From positions 2,312,956 to 2,376,955 of the forward strand of contig OZ025279.1 of assembly GCA_964019165.1 (NCBI GenBank): a stretch of 64,000 nucleotides of DNA, in the 5' to 3' direction. The stretch's first letter is position 1. Each line of letters starts with the position of its first letter. The DNA is from Mastigias papua (lineage: Eukaryota > Cnidaria > Scyphozoa > Rhizostomeae > Mastigiidae). The translations under genes were made by a program, and so were the position numbers. Below the pieces are notes generated by a model that was not told where the DNA came from, did not search any database, and saw nothing but the letters and a program-made list of their open reading frames with translations. This document shows, one piece after another, positions 1-23,496 of the stretch.

Positions 1-1646
1 AATCCTTCAAAGAATCTTGCTATAATATGCCCATCTAGAGCAGGCCTATCGAGACTTCTCGCAAATACGGGCAGATAATGGTAAGGTGAAGAAGTGCGGG
101 GCAAACATTCAGACAAAAATTCCTTGAAGAGGTAATCATAAATGCATATGTTTTATTTAATGTACGTGTCGCTGACTTTATCACAGAAGCCGAGGGTTGT
201 TGAAACTTTCAACACGGGAAGGCGAAATTTTGAACCAGGTACAGACATGCCTGTTCTAGGGTACGCGAAAATTAATGTAATAATCATATACCATGTTATA
301 AGAAGAATGCATCAGATTCTTGCTATTGCAAGCGGGTAATGTCATCAATGTAACAGCTTAATTTGATGTAAAACAAGCGAATATACACAACGTAAATGAA
401 AACTAAAGGTGTATCATTGATTTGATCAGCTGTTAATTTGTTTACTCGAGCACCTTAGCAAACTGCTAAAGGTAGGTAATTTACAAATCTGGTGCTAACT
501 AAACGAAAAATTTCATATCAATTGTTACTAAACCAATCTGCCACTTAGACAGGTGCATTTGAGATTGAGTGCAATTCAAAAATATTCTGCGGGTGGGTAT
601 TACTGACAAGCGATAAAATGACTCATAAAAGTATACAGCAAAACACAGTAATAACAAATATTATATGGATTTATAACAAGTAGTTAAAACAGACAGTTAT
701 TGAGAATATTCTCTTCCTTAGGAAGACGAGAGGCTTAGAGACAAGTTCCGCTTGATGGACAGGTACTTGATATTGAAAGTGCACAAGCTACTTAGTAAAT
801 TGGCGAACGTCAATGGACTGGACAGGTGCATTGATTGAAGGAACCATTTAATGACCTCCTACTGCCATGAAGAGATTGAAGGCTGTTCACAAGAAATTCG
901 ACATAGGCGAAGAGATTGCAGAATTGTGTAGCGGTAAAAGGAACGCTTACAGTTTATATCAAAATGCGATCCAATGAAAGTTCCTTAGTCAGCAAACATA
1001 CAGTGAAATTTTGAGACTGACCAATTAATATAATTGGAAATCGTGAAAACGGACGAAAATGGAAGGCAGATTTTTTAAACCTTGCAATGGAAACACAACT
1101 TTGCATAATAAATATACCTTTGCATAGAAAAGCAATAAGAAAAACTGCACGAGTAATCAAATGACAAAAAAACTAAGTCTTTTACAATTATTGGTTTATG
1201 AAAGAGCTAACAGATCAAATTAAATAATAAGGAGATTGCATGAATGATTAAATGGTAGGAAGCAAATTGAAAACCAAAACGTTCAAACATATTTCCGTAG
1301 CATAAGAAATAAATGCCATTCGATTATTGGGATCAGAGTACCGTATTAGAAGTTACAAAGTCATTGAAGAGGCAAAGAGGGCGTGCCAATTTTGAGATAG
1401 TCGGATGAATTAATGTGCAATTGCCTGAGGAAAAGATAGTCGTTGGAAAGTGATAGAGAATACAAAATCACGTCACTGACTTAAACAAAAGAGGCAGCCC
1501 TACGTAACCAGATACGTAAGTTGTAAATATTGGAAACGGCATGAACTCTGGAGAATCAAATTGACGCGATAAAGTTCATGAAATCCAGACACAGACGAAT
1601 AAAACGTATACAGGGATGCAGTTTTGAGTAGACAGTCCTCGCAAAG
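1..1646. other. Upstream spacer without a recognised gene
   Basis: I see no recognisable protein or RNA gene in this AT-rich stretch, which precedes the first GPCR. At the extreme left edge the minus strand is open from about position 153 to 1. It starts after a plausible acceptor (a cctcttcaag stretch on the minus strand) and reads through ECLPRTSSPYHYLPVF and RPALDGHIIARFFEG. This could be the end of an exon lying outside the window, but it matches no family I know. The last 50 bases before the GPCR start are probably its 5' UTR. Confidence 0.4.
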
Positions 1647-3182
1647 ATGGTGTTTGAGTGTAATGATTGCTTCTTCAAATTAATGGCGAGTCTAGGTGTC
1701 GTATCATTCATCCTTAATTCCTCAATCTTTACTATATTCATCTACTACAGGCGAAGATTACTAAAATCAAACGATTATAAGCTTCTCTGCTCGATGATTG
1801 TAGCTGACATGTTTGTGGGGATATTCTGCACATTGTACGGGGCGCTCCTTTTCAGTAAAGAAGAGGCACTCATCTACAAAGTCTCTGCAATTATTCCAAT
1901 GTTTAGCACCATGTTTGCTTCCATATCTTCTATTGCTGGCATAACAGTCAATCGTATGATAGCCGTGCATAGGCCACTGCGATATTATTCGATAATGACA
2001 CCAAGAAGATTGATGATGTCATTTATATTCATATGGATCGTTCCCATAGTTGTGTATATCGTGCAGTTAGTCATATACAAGACTTGCACTTCGCGATTTG
2101 AGCTCAAAGTTCGTTCAGTTTTAACCGTGGGATTCTTTCTTGTTGGGTCTATAGCTTTGGGAGTATCCAACTGTTTACTATATATTGCCATCAGAAGGCA
2201 AATTCGCCTAATAAATGCTCATACAATGTTAACTATGAAACTGCAGCAGCTGCACTATAACTCAAAGGAGGAGGAACATGAAAGCGAATCGCAATGCCGA
2301 CAAACAAACAATAAGCAATCAAGCAAAGATAGAACGAACAACTATACTAGTATATCTGATAATATAGGTTTTGATAGTGGAAACACTAACAGATCTAATG
2401 AAATAATTGAAACAAATGACATGGATAGTAAACAGGCCGCCAGTGTGAGCAAACAAGACAGTAGTACAAGGGACGCTGTTTGCTTTAATGAGGGCAAAGA
2501 CAACACCGTATCACGGTTTCCCTTCCCGATTAAGACCAACAAGACAAAAGAGCGAGAGTTGGTGTACCCCTCAAGCAGTAATTTAGAAGCTGTTTATAGC
2601 CTTAGCCAAAGGGTTGTGGACGCAAAACGTTTAAAAAGCAGTGCGGATATTCCTGAAAGGAGTGACAACTGCGGAGCTCCAACCATGGAAGTCTGTACTC
2701 TAACAAACCATTCCCTTGCTTTGGTTCGCCCTGATAGCGAGCAGGAACGCCAGAAAACAGATGAAATTAGGACAAAGAGACTTCCCGATAATCCCACAGG
2801 AAAGCTACGCTTGGATTGCAATGCTAGCGCAATGGATAACAAGACAGTTCGGCTAACTAAAAATATGACAAAGGTTGTTGGGCGACTCCAAATGGACAGG
2901 AAGAAGAGGAATAAAGCTCGTAGAGAAAATCTACACATGGCTCATATGTGCATCTTGGTTGTTCTTGCATTTATCACTTGTTGGCTACCTTTATCAATTT
3001 ACCGATTGCGGTATGTACTTGGAATGGAACCGATAGTCTGGTTTCGGAGATTTGCGTTGTTTCTTGCAGCTGGTAATAGCCTTGTGAACCCCTTTATATA
3101 TCTATTGAAGCAGAGGAAGTTGCGCAAGTGCATTAAAATGGCCGTGTTTGCAAGACAACCAGGTCACAAGAGTAATGGATAG
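1647..3182 (+). CDS. Class A (rhodopsin-like) GPCR, orphan, intronless, very long ICL3
   Basis: Single-exon open frame of 511 codons encoding a seven-helix plasma-membrane receptor. The N-terminus is only about 12 residues. Helices lie at roughly TM1 13-34 (N24 in FILNSS), TM2 47-68 (D54 in VADMF), TM3 78-102, TM4 122-144, TM5 157-180, TM6 434-456 and TM7 466-487. Family marks are CWLP at 445-448 and NPFIY at 481-485. The E/DRY position reads NRM (102-104), so the acidic residue is replaced by Asn. I see no Cys at the start of TM3 for the usual disulfide to ECL2, although ECL2 has C147. The loop between TM5 and TM6 is about 240 residues, hydrophilic and rich in Ser, Asn, Lys and Glu; the C-tail is only about 25 residues. 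A short tail with a giant ICL3 recalls amine receptors, but the ligand cannot be inferred. The start is the first Met before TM1. Class assignment is firm; the subfamily is unknown. Confidence 0.93.
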   Translation: MVFECNDCFFKLMASLGVVSFILNSSIFTIFIYYRRRLLKSNDYKLLCSMIVADMFVGIFCTLYGALLFSKEEALIYKVSAIIPMFSTMFASISSIAGITVNRMIAVHRPLRYYSIMTPRRLMMSFIFIWIVPIVVYIVQLVIYKTCTSRFELKVRSVLTVGFFLVGSIALGVSNCLLYIAIRRQIRLINAHTMLTMKLQQLHYNSKEEEHESESQCRQTNNKQSSKDRTNNYTSISDNIGFDSGNTNRSNEIIETNDMDSKQAASVSKQDSSTRDAVCFNEGKDNTVSRFPFPIKTNKTKERELVYPSSSNLEAVYSLSQRVVDAKRLKSSADIPERSDNCGAPTMEVCTLTNHSLALVRPDSEQERQKTDEIRTKRLPDNPTGKLRLDCNASAMDNKTVRLTKNMTKVVGRLQMDRKKRNKARRENLHMAHMCILVVLAFITCWLPLSIYRLRYVLGMEPIVWFRRFALFLAAGNSLVNPFIYLLKQRKLRKCIKMAVFARQPGHKSNG

Positions 3183-3333
3183 TAAATAGCATATCAGTAT
3201 CTAAGTGCATAATTGCATAATGCATACTTCATAGTGCATAGGCCATAGTACAAGTTTGAATCATCAGTCACAGAGTTCACTGAAAGTACTGACATGCACA
3301 TAAAACACAGCCATTATTGATATAAAAAAAGCT

Positions 3334-3339
3334 AATAAA
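3334..3339 (+). promoter_or_regulatory. Candidate polyadenylation signal AATAAA for the GPCR
   Basis: A canonical AATAAA lies about 150 bases after the GPCR stop codon on the same strand, and a GT-rich run (tgtgtgtgac) follows it. The spacing suits a short 3' UTR. AATAAA is common by chance in AT-rich DNA, so this is only a candidate. Confidence 0.35.
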
Positions 3340-5608
3340 ATGTGTGTGACCGGGTCATTACTCCAAATATATCAAGTCGCATCACTAAAAATAGGTGCGA
3401 CAGGAATGATACTTCTCGTAACATGAAAAATATCTGATAGACAGTGAACAAAAACAGTAAGAAACTGCTGTTCTAACCAGACCTCTGATATAAGCAAGGA
3501 CTAAACAGGTCTTTACCAGCTAAATCTATATAGAAGTAATATATATATATATATTTGCAATAATCGCCATGGAGCGCTCCTTGCAACCTCATTTAAAAAT
3601 ACTGGCCTACTTTATGCCATTATCATTTATTAAAATAGCTATGAAACTAAATGCAGGATCCAGGGCATTATGATTCTGTGAATCTCATAAAATAAGAGGC
3701 AGGAAATTAATTTACTCTTCCTACCTAGTTAGGCCAAATGTACAGCAGTGTGAGAACATGAAAGAGAAGAGATAAATGGAGATGAACAAATGAAGTAGAT
3801 CTAATGCTGTATTGCTAGTTATTTTAGATTGAATAAATTGAGATTTACCTGAAAATTGGAACTACTTTTTCCTTACAATTCTGCTTAATTAACAGTGAGG
3901 TCATAACCACTAAAAAGTGCCAAGGAATGAGATCCAAACCTGACATGCCCAACCACTAAGATCCAGATTGAACAATAACACAAATAGGGCAGTATGTAGC
4001 CAATTATTTATATCAAGTGCTACTGTATTACAGGGAGACTTCAGAAGCCATGGCCTAAATCAGAGGTAGAAAAAGTATCGGAATATGTGAATGGAGTCCT
4101 CAGAAAATTTCTGGTTAGCAATATTTGCATGTATCACAGAATTCTTGAATTGTTGACACTAGGATGAATCTAATGACAGAAATTATAAACGTCTAGAGGC
4201 TTCGGCATATTGAAGACATTTTTGAACCTTATACTCAGGCTCCCAGAAAGGAAAATATTTTCTCCACCTCTAAACTACATAATCTTCACTCATTTGCTGC
4301 TCATAAAAAATATAGAAAATTTTCGAGTTTACAGAAAATATAACTAAATTCACAGCAATAAAATCCACAGTAGCATTTAGAATTTCATTTCCTGACACAG
4401 TGAAAAATAGATTAAACTAATGGTGAAAATAACTTAAACAAAACGTTATCGGTATACGCCTTAGAAAAACTATCTAGATTCCTTGTTTTAAAGATTTCGG
4501 CTATAGCTTATAGCCTAGAGAGATTTGATTCAACTTACTTCGGTATTTATTGCTTTAATATCAAAACTACATTCAAGTGTATCTTCATATATGAATTCAT
4601 TTGAGTAAGAAAAGCGCTATTCGGCTTGCACTTTTTATTGATATATCGATTTTTGTTTATATTTTGGTTGATCCGGCATTCAATGCCAAATTATATGCGA
4701 AAAATGTAGCTGTTTTTCAGAATTATGCATGTGGCCATCCAGAAACAAACACAAAGCAACAATTATGCACCTATAATCAAGATAATTCTGCAAAATTTAG
4801 GCCGAAATTGAAAAACTAAGTTACGACTTTTGCTACAAATAAAACTGTAGTTATATATAATCGCAATTCTCTCGTCCTGAACTTTGAACAACATGCTGCA
4901 CCTTGAAAAGCCGAATCCTACATGTTCGTCAAAATACCTAGGTTTCTTAGCCACAACAGTATAGTCTAGGTGTGGTTTCTTTGTACACAACGTGTTTCGA
5001 AGGCATTCATCACAATACAGCTAGAATATCAACACCTACTAAAGTGAAGAAGTTTCGACAAAATTCTTCCATCAGGAAAACCGGGTGAACTTTTATTAAA
5101 ACGGTTCAATACTGCTAAGCGAAATAATGAAAATTTCCCACTCATATCATGATAAATGTCCCACACTATCCGCTGCTTAAAAGCAGACTTTCACTTCACT
5201 AAAATCAAAAAATATTTCTTCTACGCGGGACTGAAAACTTCCTTTACTGAAGTCTCAATTACTCCCTAATCAGAACAAAAATTCCATCCTACAAGCAGCT
5301 CAAGAGCTCGTTATAATAGTACCTTCAAAAAAGTTGAAGAAGTCTAGAAATAAACCGCATCCCCGAAAGCATTTGAATTCATTCGCGGACCAAACTCCCT
5401 AAGGGATGCTCCTTCTACCAATTATTTCTCATTTATAAGGAGGAAGTCCGGTATGAAGAGCGTGATTGTAATTAAAACAACGGATTGTTCAGTACTCTTC
5501 ATATACCTCTACTACAATATGGCCAACAAAAAAACGGGCCTAAATGAACACAATAGGGTGTTTGATAGATATAGAAAGTTCTGACAAACATAAACTTGTA
5601 CAACAAAC
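3340..5608. other. Spacer or GAK intron without recognised exons
   Basis: This stretch was searched on the minus strand for the PTEN-like, C2 and J-domain exons expected downstream of the GAK kinase exons, and none was recognised. Short open frames here, such as those around 4600-4990, have no family resemblance. A segment near 4670-4770 loosely resembles sequence near 35,390-35,440 (a shared 'gcattcaa' and 'aagcaacaattatg' context), which suggests an old dispersed repeat. Confidence 0.35.
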
Positions 5609-5639
5609 CTGCATTTTCTCGAACTTGTGATCGATCAGT
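5609..5639 (-). other. Candidate next exon of the GAK-type kinase gene
   Basis: On the minus strand a 31-base segment lies between an acceptor (cttttgtag) and a donor (gtttgt). It stays open in the phase left by the last clear kinase exon and reads TDRSQVRENA. Joined after SPVL it gives a tail that loosely resembles SPITELLEQNGG in vertebrate GAK. The segment is too short for homology to decide and the donor is not optimal. It could be chance. Confidence 0.3.
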
Positions 5640-5689
5640 CTACAAAAGCAAGAATACAAACTTGCTCATGCTGAAAGAATGATATCCTC

Positions 5690-5990
5690 GATTTACCCTC
5701 TTAGGGTGCTATCTGTTTCTTATATTTCTGGATGGGTGCTTATTCGAGGGGTGCTTATTCGAGGGGGGCTTATTCGAGGGAGGCTCATTCGCGGGGGGTT
5801 AATTATAAATTCATCATTAGAAAAACAAATGTCAATTAAAAACTGATTTTCAAGACTCATTTTCTCCATAATATAAAAATAATCTAAATACAAGCATCAG
5901 TTTGTAGCAAAATTTTGATCGTCTTCTACCTATTTGGAGGGGGGCTAATTTGAGGGAGGAGGGCAAGTTTCATAAGTGTCAGGATTTACA
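5690..5990. repeat. Dispersed repeat with GTGCTTATTCGAGGGG units
   Basis: The segment opens with CTCGATTTACCCTCTTAGGG. It then has three or four back-to-back copies of a 16-17 base unit close to GTGCTTATTCGAGGGG (5733-5800), and a degenerate TTGGAGGGGGGCTAATTTGA near 5935. A related copy with CCTCGATTTAGCCCATTCAG lies near 46,055-46,130. The unit also resembles the ends of the short inverted-repeat element at 59,894-60,030. This looks like a transposon-derived family common in the genome. Confidence 0.5.
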
Positions 5991-6353
5991 GTATGAGATC
6001 TGAGAGATCATGAAAAATAAATGACCGTTACCTACTCGCCTACCTAACTATTCACTTAATTACTTGAAAATCTTTATGGGACTTTACTTAAAATGCAAAA
6101 TCTAGTCTAGTATATTTTTTATTTTTCATATATTTATTTACTCACTTCATTTTCTATTATATAGAACCAGGCTATTTTTCTTGTATTTTCAATTGGAATA
6201 ATGAAATATATTCAATAAAATTCAATTACCATCTTCCTTACTTCCTTACTTTTTACTTGTTTACTGACCTACTAAATAAAACAGCAAATAAACAAAGAAA
6301 TTATGATGAAACTGGGTATTGTCTATTTGATGCAAGATTATTGTTATGCTTAC

Positions 6354-17599
<11,246 letters not shown>

Positions 17600-20389
17600 A
17601 TTTATCGTGATCCCTTAAGCATCTATGTACTATTTTCTCTGATCCTAATTATAAGTTCAAGTCTGGTCTTGGACGATATTGCAGTTAGTCAAAAGATACG
17701 TTGTAAGGCATCTCTCGAAACTTCAAACACTCAATGAAAGATGAACATTGCATCCAGTATTTTAACGTGCATTCGAACAATAGCTCAACAAATCTTGCAA
17801 AAGAGCCCCCTTGTCATGTATTTCCATTCAAATCACAGTCAACTCTACCTCCGCCATTACTGACACTCCAAGTAGCAGAAATTAATGCTCCTACGCAATA
17901 GAAGCGAAGAGCAAATGCTCCCCCACAGCAATAGATACTTGCATTTTCGTCTATTGACTTGAATGAAGCTCCACTCCAAAAGAAAGTCAAGTTGCTAGAA
18001 TAACAGCCAAATTTTAGGCTAAAAGTGTTTTTTGTTCCTGAATTTAGAAGGGTTTCTGTTCTAGAAGTCAAGGGCTGTGGTTCCAAAAATTTTCCTGGGG
18101 TCTTTAGACACCCAATCCTCCTATTCACTGCTGTTCCCTATCTTTTTTGAGATGGTTTCAAAGCTGCCATCCAGACAATACTGATAGGAAGGACATTGAT
18201 GACTTGGGTCAACCTAACCTGAACAATAGAAGACATTATGCAGAAAAACAATTTGCTGACAATTTTTTATATATATAAACCTCTTACAACTAGAGCATAT
18301 ATACTGTATCTAATAAAGTTAAACTCATTTTTCATCATTACTGCTTTAAATACAATGACAACAAACTAAAGTAACAATTCACATTTCCTACAATTCTACT
18401 ATAATGGATAAGGACAGAAGCAAAATACAATTTTACCAATAATTTATTAAGATCTTGGCTGAAGTTATTTAAGGGTGTGTGCTGGTGCTAGCAAATGAAG
18501 AAATCTGAACATCATGTGGAAAACATAGTCTTACAATACAGTATATCAGAAGGCAAGAAGAATGGCAAAAGGAATCATGATCTTTCCAGTATCTACCAAA
18601 TCAATTAGCCTAACAGAAAATATACAATGGAAACGAATGATCTGCTTTGTATTTCTTGCCATGACTCAGGGCAAAGAAAAATGGGGACAGAGCAACAATT
18701 CACAAATTACATATCTCAACACAAAAAGCCATAATATAATTATGAATTAACATGATTTCTAATTGCTTGTAAGAAGAAGCATGTTATATCTCATAAGAAA
18801 TCATTGACTGCAAGATTAAGGATAAAGGATTTTGCACTCTCCTAGTATTGCTTGACCTATGACTAAGTAAGATAGCTACACAATCAAATCTAATAAGGAA
18901 AGAATATACAGAATCCCAGGCAAGTGAGCTGATATAATAGAAAATATGAGCAGAAGTAACCAAGTTGAATAAAATGAACTTGTAATTTGTGCCTGTTTTC
19001 ATTGGATTTTCAATGTCAAAAACATATACAAAGACAAATCGAGAGTTTGATAGCCAAAAGCTAATAGCCAATACCTAAATAGACCAACAGACATACTAGA
19101 CCAACAGAGGCTTGCTTTCCTCAAAACCCTGCTGGCCAGGAGGATAGACTTCTCTCGACTTCAGTCCACATCACTTACCCACCATCAATAGGTGGCCAGT
19201 GACTAACATTTTTGACAAATAATTTTCCCAATGAAAACTTACAAGGTAACCAAAGAGTATGGGAAAGCAACTGTGGCAGTTTAAAGCTAATGCCAAATGT
19301 ACTCAAAAGTAGGGTAGAAAATATAGCAAACTTCCTTTGCCCCACTAATGATGGGATGGCATGACATAAATTACACTATAAATGCCATCTAATACAAATG
19401 ACTAAAGTATTAGAGCTTGCAAAATAGCATCAATGGCAAGAGTGGGCACTGTGTTATGGTCCCATCCCTACTTCAAAGTTGCTATTGCTTATGATTCAGG
19501 TAATACACAAACAGCTTCCATAAAATTCTACTTAAATCTATTGCCTTAAGGTATAGAAGAAATCTTACCAAAAGTCACAAGCTACAAGTAGGAACAGACT
19601 CTACAAAGATATACATCTTTTAAACAACATAATAATAAATTATATTGTGTACAGAAATCTGTTCAACTCTCCAACAATGAAATGCAAAGTTATTTTACCA
19701 TGGCCTTTCATGCTAGGAGTGTGACTTTGGTTTTTCAAATTCTTCATTTTCTAACTCGGGCCTCAATTGGCAATAACATGGGGCAATCCAGTCATTTCAT
19801 CTTACTTCACTTCTACTATGAATATTGGATGTAACTGAGACAATCTGCTGCCAAGACATTTTCAAGGTCAGCACACCTTCTCAATCAAATATTCAATTTC
19901 CCAACACTGCCATGCAGAATTGATTTCCAAAGATGACATATGGCAAACAAGGAACTTCTCACAGAATAGTTGATCAAGAATTTGTGCCCATTACCATATG
20001 CACCCAAGGGCTCTGGATGCAGAAGTGGCCAACTTTGCATGCTCATAACATCAAAACATTATGACTAGCTGTAATGAGAATGACAATTATGTTCTTCTTC
20101 TCTTTGCAACCAAATCCAAATGTAAACACCTCAGACCAGAAGTGACTTCGACAGTACCAAAACAGATCCAATGTTGGCATCCAGAGCTGTATGATAATGA
20201 ATACTAGTCATCGCTCAGCTACAGCAAGGGACATCAAGTTGTGACCAGATGAAATCCAACTGTAAGTTGAATGGCAACGAGCAAAGGACAGGACAGAGTG
20301 TTGCCACCTTTGCATATGGGCACATAGCTCTACAAAAGAGCCAGCTCTGCATCTTATATTTACAGATGATTACCCAAAGTCAAATGATA
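17600..20389. other. Spacer between GADD45 and GAK
   Basis: This stretch should contain the GADD45 3' UTR at its right end and the GAK promoter and 5' UTR at its left end. I recognise no exon in it. A minus-strand open stretch at 17,814-18,128 is less AT-rich than its surroundings but shows no protein features, so I do not call it a gene. Confidence 0.5.
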
Positions 20390-23300
20390 TTAGTTGTCAT
20401 CAACAACAAGCTGCTTGTCTTGCTCTGCAAATTCAAAGCACATCTGTTCAAGAATTTCTATCTTCCTGTTCATCATCTTTGATTTTCTGAGGCCTGAGAA
20501 GCCAGTCTATAATAGATCAAAAACATTATAAGTCTGAAACACAAATCTAAAGCATTGACATCCACTGGTAACAGAGCATAGCCTACTAATTGATTTAAAC
20601 ATTAAAACTCTAACAAACTCCCTCCCTCAAACCAATAGGTCAGCCAGCAGATTGGGAGGTACTAATAGTAGAAATACTTAACAAGCTAAGCATGGTCCCA
20701 TACAAATACCTGACTGATTATGATCGATGCTTTCAACATTTAAGATAGGAACAGATAACAATCACTAACTCTAAGTCTGAAACTGATTTAGTATTAAACC
20801 TCACCTTAATCAGGATACAATTAAATTCCTCTCCAGTTGCTATCTCAGAGTACTTCAAACCTACAGTTTCTGCAAGCTTAACAATATCACCAACCTTTTG
20901 AACAAAAGAGCAAAAGAATGATGAATAGATATGAATGTGGATTAAAACCTGTGAAGGAGCACCAAGGGACATAGCTGCTATAAGCAATTGTGCAATGCAA
21001 CCACATACGCATGTACACAAAAAAACAGCCAGGTGCACAAGTAAGCAAGAATTGCGCATGCAAATGCATTATGTGTTGACTTAGAGATTCATAGCAAATC
21101 ATTTGAATTTCAATAATCTTCAAATTCTTTAATCCATACTGGAGGGGAATCATTTAGGGGACAATTAGCCTGTGGATGTTCGCATGTTCAATGTGAAAGA
21201 AGGTGTAGTGAAACATACAAGCACCTAAAAAAGTGAATATTTTTCTCACAAAAATTTCTGGAGAAAAACAACTGGCTGGTATTTGAGGGCAGTAAAAGAG
21301 CATTGCAATATCACTGATATCATCAAATTTTTAACAAGTATCTTAATACATATCTATAAAGCAAACAAAAAACATTTGACATTAGCTAAAAGTGCATCAA
21401 ATATAAAACATAGATTAGATGACACACCTTTATAATTGGAATACTATTCTCTCTACAAAACGTTTCCATCATGAACAACAAACATCCATCATCTTGACAC
21501 TGCACTTCCTCTTTAGGCAATATGCAAATGCCTCTTAAACTTGGGTTCCTGGCAAAAAATACATAAAACTCAATAATACCATACCTTGATACTCCTTTTA
21601 GAAAATATATAATTCATGTAAGAAAGTTCTAGCAAATGAGAAACAAGTTTGTAGCAGATGACCAGACTAGCTCTCTGAATCTTACAATACATTGTAGTCC
21701 CTTTTGCTAAAGCAAGAAAGTACAATTGCAATTGACTTTAGTGGTAAAGACACCAAGAAGTGATGGACAAAATAAGATGATCAATTACAACCCAAAAAAA
21801 TTTTGATCTCCACCAAAAACATATGTAAAAACATGAATGTCAAGGATATCATACATGTGGGCATAATCACTTTTAATTCTAGTTTATCTAAATTAATCAC
21901 ACTTTGTATGCTCTACCATCATCTCTCACACTCATCTTTCCACATCAACAACAAGGTAGAACACAAAACAAACCCTAGCCACACAAACTGCCTGACACAA
22001 TACATAACTCTCAAGTGGGCACCAAAATAACAGACCAACTCTCTGTACACACAACATATCATATCTGTCTTCATCTATTTTCTTTTTGGCATAATCAAGT
22101 TAGCACATATTTTCTAGTTTTTCAGTTAATCTACACAAATCATCATTTAAGAAAGTTCCCTGTTAAGTGTATATATACCTATATATAAGTATATTTAGGA
22201 ATTCTTCAATAAGACCCAACAAAGAGGTTTCAAACTATAGACTTTGGCTTATAAAACAGTACACTCAAGCAATTGTGGGGCACCCCCATACTATCCAACA
22301 AAGGGGATCCTCTACAACATGCCCATCTAATCAAAATACTCCACAATCAGCCTACTGTGATAAAAGCCAATGCTAAGGGCTATTTTCAGTCCCAATATAA
22401 ATACCAAACCCCTTTATTGTTAGAAAAGAACATTTAGAAAATGTAGTGAAAGAAAACTTGCTAACAAGTCACAAAAGGAAGTCAAATTACACACAAGAAA
22501 TAGCTATAAAAGCAGAGTTATTAGTCTCAGTACATAGTTATTTCCCATCTAAAGCTTTCTCGTTGTTATTGGTACATTACGAAAAACTATCAACTCAAAC
22601 ATAGTACATTAGTACATTGCTGCCTACCTTTCAAGAGCATCTGCTGACTCATAAAGACCACAAGTAACTCTCCCCTTTAGTCTGGCTTCCAGAAGACCTT
22701 CAGACAGTATCTGCTGAACATTGCTAAAAGAGGAAAAAGAGCAATTAAACTCTGTTGACATTACAAAACGTACTCTTCATTCCCGCAACACAATTATCCA
22801 TAAAAAGCATATTCCTTGCGACGAAACCTCTCGCTAAAAAATATCGCAAACTTACATTTCTAGTTTTGTAGCAGAGCTAAATTGCATGATATGGTTCATT
22901 TATTTCACCATAAATGGACTGAAATGCGGTACGCTATGAGAAGAAGATTCGATACTGGGTTGTCAAATTCATTGGGCCCTCACGTGACGTTCGTTCTAGT
23001 CGGGATTCCCCTTTTGCACCCATAAACGCAGCATTTCAATCTAGTGAAAATGCCGTGGAATCACGTAAAATGCCCGATCCAGTCGTCTCTAGGGTATGAA
23101 TTACTTACAACTGAGATATTTGGCTTACGAGGAAGATGAAACTGTGAATACAAACGCGCAACAGAAAAACACAGTTGATGACCTTTGAACTACTAACGCA
23201 ATCTTCGACACTGTCCGCTTTCAAGTCCCCTTGATATTCGTTAGACTTCGGACAATAACTTCTTAACATGAAAACTTCAATATATTACTTAATATGACTA

Positions 23301-23496
23301 TGAAGTAATAAATAATAAAAGTAAGTAACATAAGTATATGGTATTCAGCAAACTTTAAGTCTGTCAATCACTAGGTCGACAAAGTTGCACACTGCTATCA
23401 TCCCAAGTAGGTTCCAAAGAAAGTAAATTGCTCAGAAAATCATAAAAAAACAAATACATACCAGCTATTTGTATCATCCTGATCTGGTTTCGTCAT
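20390..23496 (-). CDS. GADD45: GADD45-family stress protein, complete, five exons
   Basis: Five minus-strand exons join in frame with GT-AG borders: 23462-23496, 22628-22723, 21428-21548, 20805-20894, 20390-20506, giving 152 codons; vertebrate GADD45 proteins are about 160. The start ATG at 23496 has an in-frame TAA shortly upstream. Recognisable stretches are QQILSEGLLEARLKGRVTCG, GLYESADALER, RGICILPKEE, ETFCRENSIPIIKV, KLAETVGLKYSEIATGEE and FNCILIK. These line up in order with the LTVGVYESAKLMN, LCLLAID, IQSFCCDNDINIVRV and LHCLLVTNP blocks of vertebrate GADD45. The fold belongs to the L7Ae/L30e/S12e/Gadd45 superfamily. Homologues bind PCNA, p21, CDK1/cyclin B and MTK1/MEKK4 and act in growth arrest, p38 signalling and DNA repair. 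The acidic loop present in vertebrates is shorter here (KEEVQCQDD). The C-terminus (EILEQMCFEFAEQDKQLV) departs from the vertebrate tail. Confidence 0.9.
20644..20706 (+). repeat. Dispersed repeat copy (partner at 24,316-24,383)
   Basis: GCAGATTGGGAGGTACTAAT, then AGTAGAAATACTTAACAAGC, then a GGTCCCATACA segment recur at 24,316-24,383 in the same orientation with a few substitutions. This copy lies in the last GADD45 intron. The family was not identified. Confidence 0.7.

Noticed and set aside
2594..2938. 114-codon minus-strand open frame inside the first GPCR
   Set aside because: It is the antisense shadow of the GPCR's low-complexity third loop; the GPCR frame has clear helices and motifs.
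17814..18128. 104-codon minus-strand open frame upstream of GAK
   Set aside because: No domain, signal peptide or splice partner; the position fits the GAK promoter or 5' UTR region.
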